Origin: Actinomycetota bacterium
GTDB taxonomy: Bacteria; Actinomycetota; Actinomycetes; S36-B12
NCBI GenBank assembly: GCA_027729805.1
Contig: JAQCEO010000006.1
Location: 1 to 52,977, forward strand
Length of the DNA: 52,977 nt
Direction of reading: 5' to 3'
Of the stretch, positions 26,852-36,324 are shown one piece after another. The notes below the pieces were generated by a model that was not told the DNA's origin, did no database searches, and saw nothing but the letters and a program-made list of their open reading frames with translations. The first letter of the stretch is position 1, and each line of letters opens with the position of its first letter. Both the position numbers and the translations under genes were made by a program.

Positions 26852-27868
26852 CTAGGGTGTCAGTGAACTTTCGCGCTTGGTGTCGCGCGACATGAATGCT
26901 GAGGCCATCCTCTTCGGGGACTGCCCGTGATGTAGGACCGCCACCACCTGCTCGGTTATCGGCATCTCAACCCCGTGCTGGTTAGCCAACTCGAGTATTG
27001 GTTGGCAGCTCTTGTAACCCTCGCAGGTCTGCTTCGTCACCTCGATGGTCTGCTCAATGGACAGTCCGCGCCCGAGATTTTCACCAAATGACCTATTTCG
27101 TGACAGCGGTGACTGGCAGGTCGCCACTAAATCACCGACACCCGCTAAGCCCTGAAATGTCAGCGGGTCGGCCCCAAGAGCCACCCCTAGGCGGGCCATT
27201 TCGGCCAGTCCGCGAGTCATTAAGGAGGCTTGCGAGTTCTCACCCAAACCCATGCCGACCGCTATGCCATTGGCCAACGCAATGACGTTCTTGACCGCAC
27301 CACCGATCTCCGTGCCCACTACGTCGGTAGTCCAGTACGGGCGAAAGTAATCGGTAGTGCAGGCCTCCTGCAAGGCCAGAGCACTGGCCTCGTCAGCGCA
27401 GGCAACCGTGGTTGCGGTTGGCTGACCAAGCGCTATCTCACCGGCGAGGTTAGGGCCAGAAACCACCGCAATGCGACCTAGATCAACACCGGTAACTTCG
27501 GCAATTACTTCGCTCATCCGCATCGACGTACCAAGTTCAATACCCTTTATCAAACTCACAAGCACACTTCCCGGCGCCATGTACTCTTTCCAAGTTTCCA
27601 TATTGGCTCGAAGTACCTGTGCGGGCACCGCGAGCACCACGATCGATGCACCGGACAATGCCTTGGGGGCGTCAGTGGTCGCACGAAGTTTCGCCGGTAA
27701 GGTGATGCCCGGATGGTAGGCGGAATTGAGATGCTCCTCATTTATCTGACGCACCACGTCCGCTGCACGTGACCACATCATCACCTCGCACCCAGCGTCT
27801 GCCAGCACCATGCCAAATGCGGTGCCCCATGATCCGCTGCCCATGATGGCAACCCGAATATCAGCCAC
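26852..27868 (-). CDS. gpsA: NAD(P)-dependent glycerol-3-phosphate dehydrogenase
   Basis: Makes sn-glycerol 3-phosphate from DHAP for phospholipids. Rossmann loop IMGSGSWGTAFGMVLADAG, VLVSLIKGIELGT, VVSGPNLAGEIALGQPTA, GGAVKNVIALANGIAVGMGLGENSQASLMTRGL and the C-terminal MPITEQVVAVLHHG are present. 338 aa. The ATG overlaps the plsC stop by one base, joining two phospholipid steps. Confidence 0.95.
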   Translation of the reverse strand: MADIRVAIMGSGSWGTAFGMVLADAGCEVMMWSRAADVVRQINEEHLNSAYHPGITLPAKLRATTDAPKALSGASIVVLAVPAQVLRANMETWKEYMAPGSVLVSLIKGIELGTSMRMSEVIAEVTGVDLGRIAVVSGPNLAGEIALGQPTATTVACADEASALALQEACTTDYFRPYWTTDVVGTEIGGAVKNVIALANGIAVGMGLGENSQASLMTRGLAEMARLGVALGADPLTFQGLAGVGDLVATCQSPLSRNRSFGENLGRGLSIEQTIEVTKQTCEGYKSCQPILELANQHGVEMPITEQVVAVLHHGQSPKRMASAFMSRDTKRESSLTP

Positions 27869-28593
27869 TAATGCTCCTGCCGATCGAACACGTAACGCTC
27901 CTTGGGTGGGGACTCCTGACGGATTTGGGCGAGTAGGCCGGTTAAGGCGTCAAGTAATCGATCCGTCGCCAGGTGCAATGTATCCGCATCGAGCGGTCGA
28001 TCTTGTAAATCCGATAGGTCAATTGGTGGCCCAACCAAGATCTTCATCGTTTTACGAGGCAGAATCCGAAACTCCTTGCGATATGGCCCCATCACCTCCT
28101 GGGCACCCCATTGGGCCATCGGGATCAACGGGCAGCCAGCAGCCAGCGCAATTCGGGCGGCGCCGGTCTTGCCGGTCATCGGCCACATCATGGGATCGCG
28201 GGTAATTGTGCCCTCCGGATACACCACCACACATTCACCGCGATGCACGGCGGCAATGGCATCGCGCACCGAATCAACCGCGTTACCAGTCTCTCGATAG
28301 ACTCGAATTTGCTTGGCGCTGGTGATTATCGCCCCGACAATTGGCACTCGGAAAACCGACTCCTTCGCCAAAAATCTCGGTGGCCGATCGTTATCCCACA
28401 GCGCATGGGAGGCGACAAGCGGGTCAAACCAGGAAATATGGTTCGTGGCAATCACCATGCCATCGGTTTGTGCGGTTAGATTTTCGGTGCCCGCCCAATC
28501 CTGCTTGGTTAAGAGATTGAGCAGCGGCTTCAACAAAAAAACAGTTACGCGGTAGCCCCAGCCCAAGGGGTCTCGCCGCGTTACCCGCACCAT
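27868..28593 (-). CDS. plsC: 1-acyl-sn-glycerol-3-phosphate acyltransferase
   Basis: Acylates lysophosphatidate. Catalytic motif NHISWFDPLV, block III-like VVVYPEGTITRD, block IV CPLIPMAQWGAQEV, with hydrophobic N-terminus (YRVTVFLLKPLLNLL). The start is taken as the ATG at 28593 (MVRVTRRDPLGWGYR); an in-frame ATG at 28620 is possible but lies inside cofC. In an operon with gpsA. Only nine bases separate this start from the divergent cofC start. Confidence 0.9.
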   Translation of the reverse strand: MVRVTRRDPLGWGYRVTVFLLKPLLNLLTKQDWAGTENLTAQTDGMVIATNHISWFDPLVASHALWDNDRPPRFLAKESVFRVPIVGAIITSAKQIRVYRETGNAVDSVRDAIAAVHRGECVVVYPEGTITRDPMMWPMTGKTGAARIALAAGCPLIPMAQWGAQEVMGPYRKEFRILPRKTMKILVGPPIDLSDLQDRPLDADTLHLATDRLLDALTGLLAQIRQESPPKERYVFDRQEH

Positions 28594-28602
28594 GCCACAG
28601 TA

Positions 28603-29283
28603 GTGCCCGTGCAGATCCATGGTGGGGTAATCCGCGGGCCAGACCGGTGGGCCGTTGTCTTGCCATTTAAAGTCCTAAGTGCCGCCAAAACCCGACTCCT
28701 ACCCACGAATGACCCGGCCCGACCCGAACTCGCCCTAGCCTTCATGCAGGACGTACTAAGTGCACTTAGTGACGCCGAAGCCGTTGCGCAGATCACCGTG
28801 GTGACCGACGACCTAGCCGTCCAGCAGGTGGCCACCGCCGCCAATCACCATTGGGTCCCCGAAGCCCCCCACCGCGGCTTGAACGAAGCGGCATTATTTG
28901 GCGCCTCCTTAACCCCACCGCACTTGGGCATCGCCATCGTAGTCGGTGATCTGCCCTGCTTAACCGGTGAGGTGGTGGATCTAGTCCTTCGATCCGCGTG
29001 TATTTACGAACGTACCTTTGTCGCCGACACCCAAGGGGTTGGCACCACCATGCTGATGAGTCACACCATTGCCGGCTGCACACCCGCATTTGGTGAGCGC
29101 TCTAGAGCCCGCCATGCGGCACGGGGTTATGTCGAGCTTGGCCTATCCGAAATTGCCCCCGAGAGTCACCGCCTAGCGCGCGCGCATCGCGATGTCGATA
29201 CCCAAGTCGATCTTTGGGATGCGATTCGCATCGGTGTCGGCCCCGCCACTAGATCCGCCTTGCCGGCAAATCTTCAGTCGTGA
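28603..29283 (+). CDS. cofC: 2-phospho-L-lactate guanylyltransferase
   Basis: CofC (FbiD-like) activates phospholactate or phosphoenolpyruvate with GTP in cofactor F420 synthesis. It has the nucleotidyltransferase start RWAVVLPFKVLSAAKTRL, ITVVTDD, GLNEAALFGAS, VVGDLPCLTGEVVDLVL and GTTMLM...FGERSRARHAARG. About 226 aa. GTG start at 28603 or 28609, with no SD seen. The gene ends GTGA-overlapped with a small gene. It implies F420 use, though no other F420 gene is in the window. Confidence 0.9.
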   Translation: MPVQIHGGVIRGPDRWAVVLPFKVLSAAKTRLLPTNDPARPELALAFMQDVLSALSDAEAVAQITVVTDDLAVQQVATAANHHWVPEAPHRGLNEAALFGASLTPPHLGIAIVVGDLPCLTGEVVDLVLRSACIYERTFVADTQGVGTTMLMSHTIAGCTPAFGERSRARHAARGYVELGLSEIAPESHRLARAHRDVDTQVDLWDAIRIGVGPATRSALPANLQS

Positions 29284-29471
29284 TCCCTGCCACCTGCTAC
29301 CGCATGCTGCCAAGTGGCGATGCGGAAATCGCAACCGAGGACGGCCGGCTGCTACCTGTCACCGCCCAAGTCGTTGCCGCTGGTGGTTTTCGGTATTTGC
29401 GGGTCGGTCAGCAGGTCGCAATCGAACTCACAGCAACGGGAACCGTGACTTCGATCCACCTGCCAACTTAA
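29280..29471 (+). CDS. small cold-shock-like OB-fold protein (hypothetical)
   Basis: 63 aa. The pattern GDAEIATEDGRLLPVTAQVV and FRYLRVGQQVAIELTATGTVTSI resembles short cold-shock-domain-like proteins coded near actinobacterial cofC, a five-strand OB-type fold. It lacks clear RNP aromatic motifs, so nucleic-acid binding is uncertain. The GTG start overlaps the cofC stop (GTGA), so it is coupled to cofC. Confidence 0.6.
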   Translation: MIPATCYRMLPSGDAEIATEDGRLLPVTAQVVAAGGFRYLRVGQQVAIELTATGTVTSIHLPT

Positions 29472-29496
29472 TGACGGGCTGCTGCCCCTTGCTAAA

Positions 29497-29531
29497 TGCG
29501 AACGGCCTACCGAATTGGTAGGCCGTTCGCA
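29497..29531. terminator. long hairpin between convergent genes (bidirectional terminator)
   Basis: A perfect 15-bp stem (TGCGAACGGCCTACC with its complement) with a five-base loop GAATT lies between the stop of the cofC-linked small gene and the stop of hupB. On the hupB strand the stem is followed by the short run ATTTAG. It can serve both directions. Confidence 0.85.
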
Positions 29532-29543
29532 AGTGGGATTTCG

Positions 29544-29906
29544 TTAGCGCTTCTTTGCGGCTTTCTTGGCCGGGGCTTTCTTGGCCGCGGCTTTCTTGGC
29601 CGGGGCTTTCTTGGCCGGGGCCGCCTTCTTCTTGCCCGAAACTACCGCCTTGAACTCCGCACCAGCGCGGAACTTAGGGGTCTTCGTCGCCTTGATCTGC
29701 ACTGTTGCACCGGTGCGTGGATTACGGCCCAGGCGGGCCTTACGGGCCTGAGCCTCGAAGATGCCGAAGCCACTTAGCGCAACTCGCTCGCCACGGGCAA
29801 CAGCCTTCTTGGTCTCCTCGATGAAAGATTCAACGATGTCGGTTACGTCGCGCTTGGTGTGGCCGAGCTTCGCGGCCACCGAATCAACTAACTCTGCTTT
29901 GTTCAC
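29544..29906 (-). CDS. hupB: nucleoid protein HU with a Lys/Ala-rich tail (HupB type)
   Basis: DNA-bending HU protein. Residues 1-90 are the HU fold: MNKAELVDSVAAKLGHTKRDVTDIV, VALSGFGIFEAQARKARLGRNPRTG, ATKTPKFRAGAEFKAVV. The last 30 residues are repeats of AKKAPAKKAA, as in the histone-like tails of actinobacterial HupB, coded by repeated CTTGGCCGGGGCTTT blocks. GTG start with GAAAGG upstream. The tail is much shorter than in mycobacteria. Confidence 0.95.
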   Translation of the reverse strand: MNKAELVDSVAAKLGHTKRDVTDIVESFIEETKKAVARGERVALSGFGIFEAQARKARLGRNPRTGATVQIKATKTPKFRAGAEFKAVVSGKKKAAPAKKAPAKKAAAKKAPAKKAAKKR

Positions 29907-30049
29907 AGGAAAAACCTTTCAGGAGAATCGACGGGAGATCAGAATCGACGGTTGTCGACAGGCAAAAACTATTGCGAATTAAGGGATTAAGCCAGTCGAC
30001 ACACCGTCGCAATGGTAAAGCCAAAACTCAAAAAGTGTCGAAAAGCAGC

Positions 30050-30637
30050 TTAACTGGTGGTCGGAGTGAATCCGGGGCGCTGCTTTTCGAAGGCGGCGAT
30101 CGCATCGCCCGACTGCAAAGTGATCCCAATATCGTCCAAACCCTCCAACAACCGCCAGCGCACATAGCTGTCCACCTCGAAATCGGCGACCAGGTCGCCG
30201 GCTCGGATCTGCTGCCCCTCGAGGTCGACTGTTACCTCGGTGGCCGGATCTTTGGCTATGAGCGCCCAAAGTTGCTCGACGGTCTCTTGCCTAACCTCGG
30301 CCGTTAGCAGGCCGCCTTTACCGGAATTGCCTCGGAAGATATCAGCGAACCGTGAGGAAATAACCACCTTGAAGCCATAGTTTTGGAGCGCCCAAACCGC
30401 ATGCTCACGCGATGATCCGGTACCAAAATCCGGGCCGGCCACCAAGATGGTAGCGCCAGCATGGTGCTGCTGATTAAGGACAAACTCCGGATCCTGGCGC
30501 CAAGATGCGAATAACCCGTCCTCAAATCCGGTGCGGGTAATCCGCTTTAGGTACTCGGCCGGGATGATCTGGTCGGTATCGACATTGCTTCGCTGCAGTG
30601 GCACCGCGGTGCCGGTATGCGTGGTGAATGCGTCCAT
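30050..30637 (-). CDS. leuD: 3-isopropylmalate dehydratase small subunit
   Basis: LeuD with LeuC isomerises 2-isopropylmalate in leucine synthesis (and citramalate to 3-methylmalate for isoleucine when CimA is used). The start [33 protein letters not shown] and [24 protein letters not shown] are diagnostic. ATG at 30637 with AAGGAG nine bases upstream, ten bases after the leuC stop. About 195 aa. Confidence 0.95.
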   Translation of the reverse strand: MDAFTTHTGTAVPLQRSNVDTDQIIPAEYLKRITRTGFEDGLFASWRQDPEFVLNQQHHAGATILVAGPDFGTGSSREHAVWALQNYGFKVVISSRFADIFRGNSGKGGLLTAEVRQETVEQLWALIAKDPATEVTVDLEGQQIRAGDLVADFEVDSYVRWRLLEGLDDIGITLQSGDAIAAFEKQRPGFTPTTS

Positions 30638-30647
30638 TGCCTGCTCC

Positions 30648-32057
30648 TTAGACGAGGTTTGGCAGGTCGGCGGGGGCGGCCAAGGTACCGACCACGGCGG
30701 TAGCCGCCGCAACTGCCGGCGAGACCAAATGGGTGCGGCCACCTGGGCCTTGTCGGCCTTCGAAATTGCGATTTGAAGTTGAGGCGCTGCGCTCACCGGG
30801 GGCTAATTTATCCGGGTTCATGGCCAAACACATGGAGCACCCAGCCTCACGCCAATCGGCGCCCGCGTCAATGAACACGGTGTCTAAGCCCTCGGCTTCG
30901 GCTTGTAGCTTGACGCGCACCGAACCGGGGACGATCAACATGCGAACTGAATCCGCCACCTGGCGGCCGCGCAACACCTCAGCAACAGTCCGAAGGTCCT
31001 CGATCCGGCCATTAGTGCACGACCCAACGAAAACCGTGTCAATCGCGATTTCCCGTAACGGAGTACCGGGCACGAGGTCCATATAGGTAAGTGCCCGCTC
31101 GATAGCGGTGCGCTCAACTTCATCACTTGCAGTTGCCGGTGAAGGCACCGAGCCCGAAAGCGGCAGGCCTTGGCCCGGATTGGTCCCCCAGGTCACATAC
31201 GGGCTAAGGGCGGTTGCATCGAGATGGACCTCGGCATCAAATACCGCGTCGGCGTCACTGGGCAAGGTGCGCCAGTAGGTGACCGCCTCATCCCAAGCTG
31301 CACCGGTCGGTGCGTGCTCCCGACCCTTTACGTACTCAAAAGTGGTTTCATCCGGGGCGACCATGCCGGCTCGCGCGCCAGCCTCAATGGACATATTGCA
31401 CAGGGTCATGCGACCCTCCATGGAAAGGCCTCGAATTGCCGAGCCGCGGTATTCAAGGACATAACCTTGGCCACCGCCGGTGCCAATCTTGGCAATTATG
31501 GCCAAGGTGAGGTCCTTGGCGGTAACGCCGGCCGGGAGTTCACCGTCAACAGTGATGGCCATTGTTTTAAAAGGCTTAAGCGGCAGGGTTTGAGTTGCCA
31601 GCACGTGCTCGACCTCGCTGGTGCCGATCCCAAAGGCCAGGGCTCCGAAGGCACCGTGGGTCGAAGTGTGAGAGTCACCGCACACTACGGTCATGCCCGG
31701 TTGGGTCAGCCCAAGTTGCGGGCCCACCACGTGCACGATGCCCTGCTCGATACTGCCGAGTGGATAAAGGGGTACCCCGAATTCAGCGCAATTCGCGCGC
31801 AGCGCATCGACCTGAGCCCGCGAAATCGGGTCGGCAATTGGCTGATCAATATTTATCGTCGGCACATTGTGGTCTTCGGTTGCCAAAGTCAGATCCGGCC
31901 GGCGCACCCCGCGACCGGTTACCCGTAACCCGTCAAATGCTTGTGGGCTGGTGACCTCGTGCACCAGGTGCAAATCAATGTAGAGCAGATCTGGTTCGCC
32001 TTCGGCATGGCGCACCACATGCGTCGCCCAGACTTTCTCTGCGAGTGTGCGTGCCAC
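30648..32057 (-). CDS. leuC: 3-isopropylmalate dehydratase large subunit
   Basis: Aconitase-family subunit with a [4Fe-4S] cluster. [63 protein letters not shown] and the cluster loop [13 protein letters not shown] are present, 469 aa. GTG start with AGGAG six bases upstream. It lies directly after the gltX-tRNA-Gln-tRNA-Glu run in the same direction. Confidence 0.96.
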   Translation of the reverse strand: MARTLAEKVWATHVVRHAEGEPDLLYIDLHLVHEVTSPQAFDGLRVTGRGVRRPDLTLATEDHNVPTINIDQPIADPISRAQVDALRANCAEFGVPLYPLGSIEQGIVHVVGPQLGLTQPGMTVVCGDSHTSTHGAFGALAFGIGTSEVEHVLATQTLPLKPFKTMAITVDGELPAGVTAKDLTLAIIAKIGTGGGQGYVLEYRGSAIRGLSMEGRMTLCNMSIEAGARAGMVAPDETTFEYVKGREHAPTGAAWDEAVTYWRTLPSDADAVFDAEVHLDATALSPYVTWGTNPGQGLPLSGSVPSPATASDEVERTAIERALTYMDLVPGTPLREIAIDTVFVGSCTNGRIEDLRTVAEVLRGRQVADSVRMLIVPGSVRVKLQAEAEGLDTVFIDAGADWREAGCSMCLAMNPDKLAPGERSASTSNRNFEGRQGPGGRTHLVSPAVAAATAVVGTLAAPADLPNLV

Positions 32058-32079
32058 CTATTGCTCCTTTTGGATCGGA

Positions 32080-32110
32080 GCGCGGGCCCTTGACTCTCAA
32101 GAACCCGCGC
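32080..32110 (-). promoter_or_regulatory. hairpin between tRNA-Glu and leuC
   Basis: The stem GCGCGGG/CCCGCGC (7 bp), a 2x2 internal loop, then CTTGA/TCAAG (5 bp) with a three-base loop, ends 22 bases before the leuC start. No T-run follows, so it is not a classical intrinsic terminator. It may separate tRNA processing from the leuCD mRNA or act on leuC expression. Confidence 0.45.
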
Positions 32111-32118
32111 CCATCTTG

Positions 32119-32191
32119 TAGCCCCGACGGGATTCGAACCCGCGCTACCGCCTTGAGAGGGCGGCGTGCTAGGCCACTACACAACGGGGCC
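32119..32191 (-). tRNA. tRNA-Glu (anticodon CTC)
   Basis: 73-base tRNA with acceptor arms GGCCCCG/CGGGGCT, anticodon stem CCGCC/GGCGG around loop CTCTCAA (anticodon CTC, reads GAG), and TTCGAAT T-loop. The first pair is G-U. CCA is not encoded. Confidence 0.95.
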
Positions 32192-32246
32192 GTGCCTTCG
32201 GTCAGGTATTAGGTCAGGTGGTCCTACCACGTTAACCGAACACCAG

Positions 32247-32318
32247 CTGGGGTACCAGGACTCGAACCTAGACTAAATGAATCAGAATCATTTGGGCTGC
32301 CAATTACCCCATACCCCA
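32247..32318 (-). tRNA. tRNA-Gln (anticodon CTG)
   Basis: 72-base tRNA with acceptor TGGGGTA/TACCCCA (the weak U1-A72 pair typical of tRNA-Gln), discriminator G, anticodon stem AATGA/TCATT around loop TTCTGAT (anticodon CTG, reads CAG), and TTCGAGT T-loop. It lies between gltX and tRNA-Glu. As gltX is of the bacterial type, Gln-tRNA is probably made by the GatCAB route. Confidence 0.95.
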
Positions 32319-32359
32319 TGGGGCCGATCACTCGGCGAAGGGTGATTATAGGCGACCGG

Positions 32360-33853
32360 CTACCCACCTCCAATCGCCGCATCAAGTCGGGCCAAGCAAC
32401 CGGATTTACCCAAAATCTCCATGGATTCAAATAGGGGTGGTGATATCCGGCGCCCGGTAATGGCCACCCGCAGCGGGGTGAATGCCAATTTGGGTTTCAG
32501 CCCAAGTCCGTCGACCAACGCGCCCGTTAGCGCCTCGTGGATTGCAGCTGTGCGCCACGTGGGCAGTCCCACCAATACCGCCCGGGCCGCCGTCAATGTC
32601 GATGCGGCTTCAACTCCTAGCACCCCAAGGTCGGCCGCATCGACCACGAATCGCTCCGGTGGCACCAGCAAGAACGACAGCATGCCCACCGACTGGCTCA
32701 GGTTCTCCATCCGTTCTTGGATCAATGGGGCCGAGGCCGCCAAGAGGGCCAATTGCTCGGCCGTCGGCTGCTGCGGGATCAACCCGGCAGTTACCAAGAA
32801 CGGGGTGATGCGCTCGACTAATTCAGCCGGCGCCAACGACCTAATCCAGTCCCCATTGATCGCGGTGCACTTCACCAGGTCAAAGCGTGCTGGATTTTGG
32901 TTGACCCGCTCAAGGGTAAAAACCTCGGCCATCTGCTCCTTGCTGAAAAACTCCTGGTCATCGCCCATGGACCAGCCGAGTAGTGCCAAATAATTAAGTA
33001 GTGCTTCAGGCAGGTATCCGGTTTCGCGATACATTAAAAGGGATGACTCCGGATCGCGCTTGGAGAGTTTTCGGTTGCCCTCACCCATCACATATGGCAG
33101 ATGTCCAAAGCGTGGAGTGGTGCCGTCGCTCACCCCAATCGCCGCCAGCGCTTCATAGAGGGCGATCTGACGTGGGGTTGAAGACAATAAATCCTCACCA
33201 CGTAATACGTGGGTGATGCGCATCAGGGCATCGTCAACCGGATTGACGAGGGTATAAAGCGGCTCACCATTGCCCCGCACCAAAACATAATCGGGTACAT
33301 GCTCCGCAGCGAAGGTAATTGAGCCGCGGACAAGGTCATCCCACTCGTAGTCACGGTCGGGCATCCGGAATCGAAGTACCGGCTCGCGGCCTTCGTCCTC
33401 GTAGGCCGATATTTGCTCGTCGGTTAACTCCCGGCACTTACCGTCGTAGCCCGGGGTGCGGCCTTGGCTCTTAGCTAGTTCGCGACGGGCTTCGAGTTCG
33501 GTTGCCGAGCAATAGCAGTCATAGGCGAACCCACCAGCGCGCAGTCGTTTCGCGACCTCGGCATACACGGGCAGTCGATCAGATTGCCGGTAGGGTCCGT
33601 ACTCACCCCCGACCTCGGGGCCTTCGTCCCAGTCCAGCCCCAGCCAACGCAGTGAATCAAGTAGCGCGTTGTAGGACTCCTCGCTATCACGTGCTGAGTC
33701 GGTATCTTCAATTCGAAAAACGAAGGTACCTCCGGTATGGCGAGCGAAAGCCCAGTTGAACAACGCCGTACGAACCATGCCGACATGGGGATTGCCCGTC
33801 GGTGACGGACAAAAGCGCACTCGTACGCCGGTTGCGCCCACTTGCTTAGACAC
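32360..33853 (-). CDS. gltX: glutamyl-tRNA synthetase
   Basis: Class I synthetase charging tRNA-Glu (and probably tRNA-Gln). [29 protein letters not shown] holds the HIGH-type motif, [14 protein letters not shown] the GluRS signature, and [14 protein letters not shown] the KMSKS motif (KLSKR). The start is taken as GTG at 33853, overlapping the stop of the upstream FAH-family gene; a TTG two codons earlier is also open. Its cognate tRNA genes follow at once. Confidence 0.95.
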   Translation of the reverse strand: MSKQVGATGVRVRFCPSPTGNPHVGMVRTALFNWAFARHTGGTFVFRIEDTDSARDSEESYNALLDSLRWLGLDWDEGPEVGGEYGPYRQSDRLPVYAEVAKRLRAGGFAYDCYCSATELEARRELAKSQGRTPGYDGKCRELTDEQISAYEDEGREPVLRFRMPDRDYEWDDLVRGSITFAAEHVPDYVLVRGNGEPLYTLVNPVDDALMRITHVLRGEDLLSSTPRQIALYEALAAIGVSDGTTPRFGHLPYVMGEGNRKLSKRDPESSLLMYRETGYLPEALLNYLALLGWSMGDDQEFFSKEQMAEVFTLERVNQNPARFDLVKCTAINGDWIRSLAPAELVERITPFLVTAGLIPQQPTAEQLALLAASAPLIQERMENLSQSVGMLSFLLVPPERFVVDAADLGVLGVEAASTLTAARAVLVGLPTWRTAAIHEALTGALVDGLGLKPKLAFTPLRVAITGRRISPPLFESMEILGKSGCLARLDAAIGGG

Positions 33854-34637
33854 GGTCAATCACCGAATTAGTTAACGAGCCGATACCTTCGATGGCGACT
33901 GTTACGCTATTTCCGGCTACCAACGGCCCCACTCCAGCTGGCGTACCGGTGAGAATCAAGTCGCCCGGGATTAGCGTCATGATCGAACTGATGTAGGCGA
34001 TCAAGGTCGCAATATCGTGCACCATGTCACTTGTTGAACCCGTTTGACGAAGTACCCCATCAACAGTGCAAGTGATTCGAGCATTCTGGACATCGATATC
34101 GGTTTCAATCCACGGGCCAATGGGGCAAAAAGTATCGAAGCCTTTCGCGCGGGACCACTGACCATCGGTGTGCTGCAGGTCGCGGGCGGTCACATCGTTC
34201 GCGCAGGTGTAGCCGAGAATGACTTCGTGGGCGCGCTCGGCCGGCACATCACTACAAAGGCGCCCGATTACGACCGCTAGTTCGGACTCATGCTCGACTT
34301 TTTCAGATTGCCAAGGCAAGGCGATGGCCTCACCAGGCCCAATAATGCTGGTACTTGGTTTTAGGAATATCAGTGGTGACGCCGGCGCTTCCCCGCCCAT
34401 TTCCTTGGCGTGGTCCGCGTAGTTCTTGCCCACCGCCACGATTTTGCTCGGCAATACCGGTGCCACCAAGCGGGTATCGGCCAATGGGATGATCCGGCCT
34501 TCAGAGACTAGATCCCCGAATGGGTGTCCGGTGATCAACACCACCAAGGATGCCTCGGTGGGCTCGTTGTCGGCAGAAACGCCTTCGAGTACCCCGTAAA
34601 ACAATTCACCGTCCACCGCTACTCGGACTATGCGCAC
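33846..34637 (-). CDS. fumarylacetoacetate hydrolase (FAH) family protein
   Basis: 263-aa FAH-family hydrolase/decarboxylase acting on 2-oxo-acid-type C-C bonds. The family core is clear: [49 protein letters not shown], the Glu pair and Asp ligands for Mg, [29 protein letters not shown] and [12 protein letters not shown]. It lies between cimA and gltX, a place common in actinobacteria, but its substrate is not known there either. Confidence 0.88.
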   Translation of the reverse strand: MRIVRVAVDGELFYGVLEGVSADNEPTEASLVVLITGHPFGDLVSEGRIIPLADTRLVAPVLPSKIVAVGKNYADHAKEMGGEAPASPLIFLKPSTSIIGPGEAIALPWQSEKVEHESELAVVIGRLCSDVPAERAHEVILGYTCANDVTARDLQHTDGQWSRAKGFDTFCPIGPWIETDIDVQNARITCTVDGVLRQTGSTSDMVHDIATLIAYISSIMTLIPGDLILTGTPAGVGPLVAGNSVTVAIEGIGSLTNSVIDRV

Positions 34638-34659
34638 CCACGCAGCCTATCTAGCGTAA

Positions 34660-36243
34660 CTACGCGCCACGTTTGGCCGCCCGGAGCAACCCGAAGGTGA
34701 CGGCATCTTCCAGCGCCCGCCAGGACGCCGCAATCACGTTCTCGTGGACCCCGACCGTCGACCATTGACCGAACCCATCCGTGGTACCAACTAGGACCCG
34801 AGTGACGGCCCCGGTGCCGGTGCCGCCCTCAAGGATGCGCACCTTGTAATCGACCAACTCAAGTGCATCCAGCTCCGGGTACAGCTGGATCACAGCGGCA
34901 CGCAAGGCGCGGTCAAGGGCATTGACCGGACCGTTGCCCTCGGCCGTAGAAATGATTCGTTCACCACTTGCTTGCACCTTGACGGTGGCCTCGGTGCTTA
35001 CGCTGCCATCAGCCGCCTGCTCGACAACAGTGCGCCAAGATTCCACCTCGAATCTACGCTCCGAGCCGGCTTCGTCCAAGAGTAAGAGCTCAAATGAGGC
35101 ATCGGCTGCCTCAAATGTCCAACCCCGGGACTCCATCTCCTTCACCTTTTCGATGACTCGGGTGAGCAGTGCGAAGTCTCCCGTTAGGTCATAGCCCAAT
35201 TCGCGACCCTTAAGTTCAACCGAGGCACGTCCGGCCATTTCGGTTATTAGTACCCGCATGTCGTTGCCAACCAAGGTCGGGTCAATGTGGTTATAGAGAT
35301 CAGCCGATACTTTAAGTGCGCTGGCATGCAAGCCGGCTTTATGCGCAAATGCCGAAATACCGGCATATGGCTGATGGGTATTGGGTGCGATATTCGCGAT
35401 CTCGGCTATTGCATGTGCGATACGGACCGTTTCCCCAAGTGCGCCTTCGGGCAAAATGTCGTAGCCCAACTTTGTTACCAAGTTCGGGACCACGACGAAT
35501 AGGTCAGCATTACCGGTGCGTTCACCGTAACCATTTGCGGTGCATTGCACATGGGTCGCGCCTGCTTCAACAGCTGCAACGCTATTGGCTATGGCGCACC
35601 CGGTGTCATCTTGGCAATGAATGCCAAGCCGCGCCGCCGACCTGGCGGCGACATCTTTTAACGTGGCGGTGATACCGCTTGGCAACATTCCACCGTTGGT
35701 ATCGCAAAGCACAACCACGCTAGCGCCGGCCGCATGAGCCGCATCGGCGAGGCGCACCCCATAGTCACGATCGTGTTTATAGCCATCGAAAAAATGCTCC
35801 ATATCGACGAAGACCCGCCGACCGTGCGTCACCAAATACTCCACGGTGTCGTGGACCATCGCCGCGTTCTCATCCAAAGTCGTCTTCAGCGCATCAATAA
35901 CGTGCAGCACATCCGATTTCGCCACAATCGTGATCACCGGAGCGCCGGAGTCAAGTAGTGCCTGCACCTGGGGATCTTCAGCGACCGCCACCCCCGGCTT
36001 ACGGGTCGCACCGAAAGCCACCAGCTCTGCGTGCTGTAAGTGCAACTCGGTTTTTGCTCGCTCGAAGAACTCGGTGTCCTTGGGCATGGCCCCGGGCCAA
36101 CCACCTTCAATAAATCCCACTCCATAAGCATCGAGGAGTCGAGCAACGGTGAGTTTGTCGTTGACCGAGTAGGAAATCCCCTCCCGCTGGGCACCATCGC
36201 GCAAGGTGGTGTCGTAGACATGGAAAGTATCGGGGCGGGCCAT
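34660..36243 (-). CDS. cimA: (R)-citramalate synthase
   Basis: Condenses pyruvate and acetyl-CoA to citramalate, the entry to isoleucine that bypasses threonine deaminase. It starts YDTTLRDGAQREGISYSVNDKL (HMGL catalytic motif DGAQREG) and has FIEGGWPGAMPKD, LGIHCQDDTGCAIANSVAAVEAGATHVQCTANGYGERTGNAD and a C-terminal LeuA-like regulatory dimer domain (GNGPVNALDRALRAA, VDYKVRILEGGTGTGAVTRVLV). The length of 527 aa and the GGWPG motif separate it from LeuA. It is preceded by an Ile-codon leader peptide and terminator. Confidence 0.93.
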   Translation of the reverse strand: MARPDTFHVYDTTLRDGAQREGISYSVNDKLTVARLLDAYGVGFIEGGWPGAMPKDTEFFERAKTELHLQHAELVAFGATRKPGVAVAEDPQVQALLDSGAPVITIVAKSDVLHVIDALKTTLDENAAMVHDTVEYLVTHGRRVFVDMEHFFDGYKHDRDYGVRLADAAHAAGASVVVLCDTNGGMLPSGITATLKDVAARSAARLGIHCQDDTGCAIANSVAAVEAGATHVQCTANGYGERTGNADLFVVVPNLVTKLGYDILPEGALGETVRIAHAIAEIANIAPNTHQPYAGISAFAHKAGLHASALKVSADLYNHIDPTLVGNDMRVLITEMAGRASVELKGRELGYDLTGDFALLTRVIEKVKEMESRGWTFEAADASFELLLLDEAGSERRFEVESWRTVVEQAADGSVSTEATVKVQASGERIISTAEGNGPVNALDRALRAAVIQLYPELDALELVDYKVRILEGGTGTGAVTRVLVGTTDGFGQWSTVGVHENVIAASWRALEDAVTFGLLRAAKRGA

Positions 36244-36273
36244 GATCGTCCTCTTTCTCGCGGTGGTGCAATG

Positions 36274-36301
36274 AAAAAGCCCCCCGCGGGTGCGAAGGGC
36301 T
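36274..36301 (-). terminator. attenuator terminator upstream of cimA
   Basis: On the minus strand AGCCC pairs with GGGCT across a GC-rich loop that can itself pair (CGC/GCG), followed by TTTTT and then, about 30 bases on, the cimA start. It lies just after the Ile-rich leader peptide and a second hairpin, the layout of a transcription attenuator. Confidence 0.8.
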
Positions 36302-36324
36302 GCGCGTCAACTAGGTTGACGCGC
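36302..36324 (-). promoter_or_regulatory. perfect hairpin at the end of the cimA leader peptide
   Basis: GCGCGTCAAC-CTA-GTTGACGCGC is a 10-bp perfect stem with a three-base loop. Its first base is the last base of the leader peptide stop codon, so a ribosome finishing or stalled on the leader would mask it. It could be the pause or anti-termination arm of the attenuator. Confidence 0.7.

Noticed and set aside
29567-29640. Repeated CTTGGCCGGGGCTTT blocks resembling a repeat array.
   Set aside because: They encode the Lys/Ala tail of HupB, not a CRISPR or mobile element.
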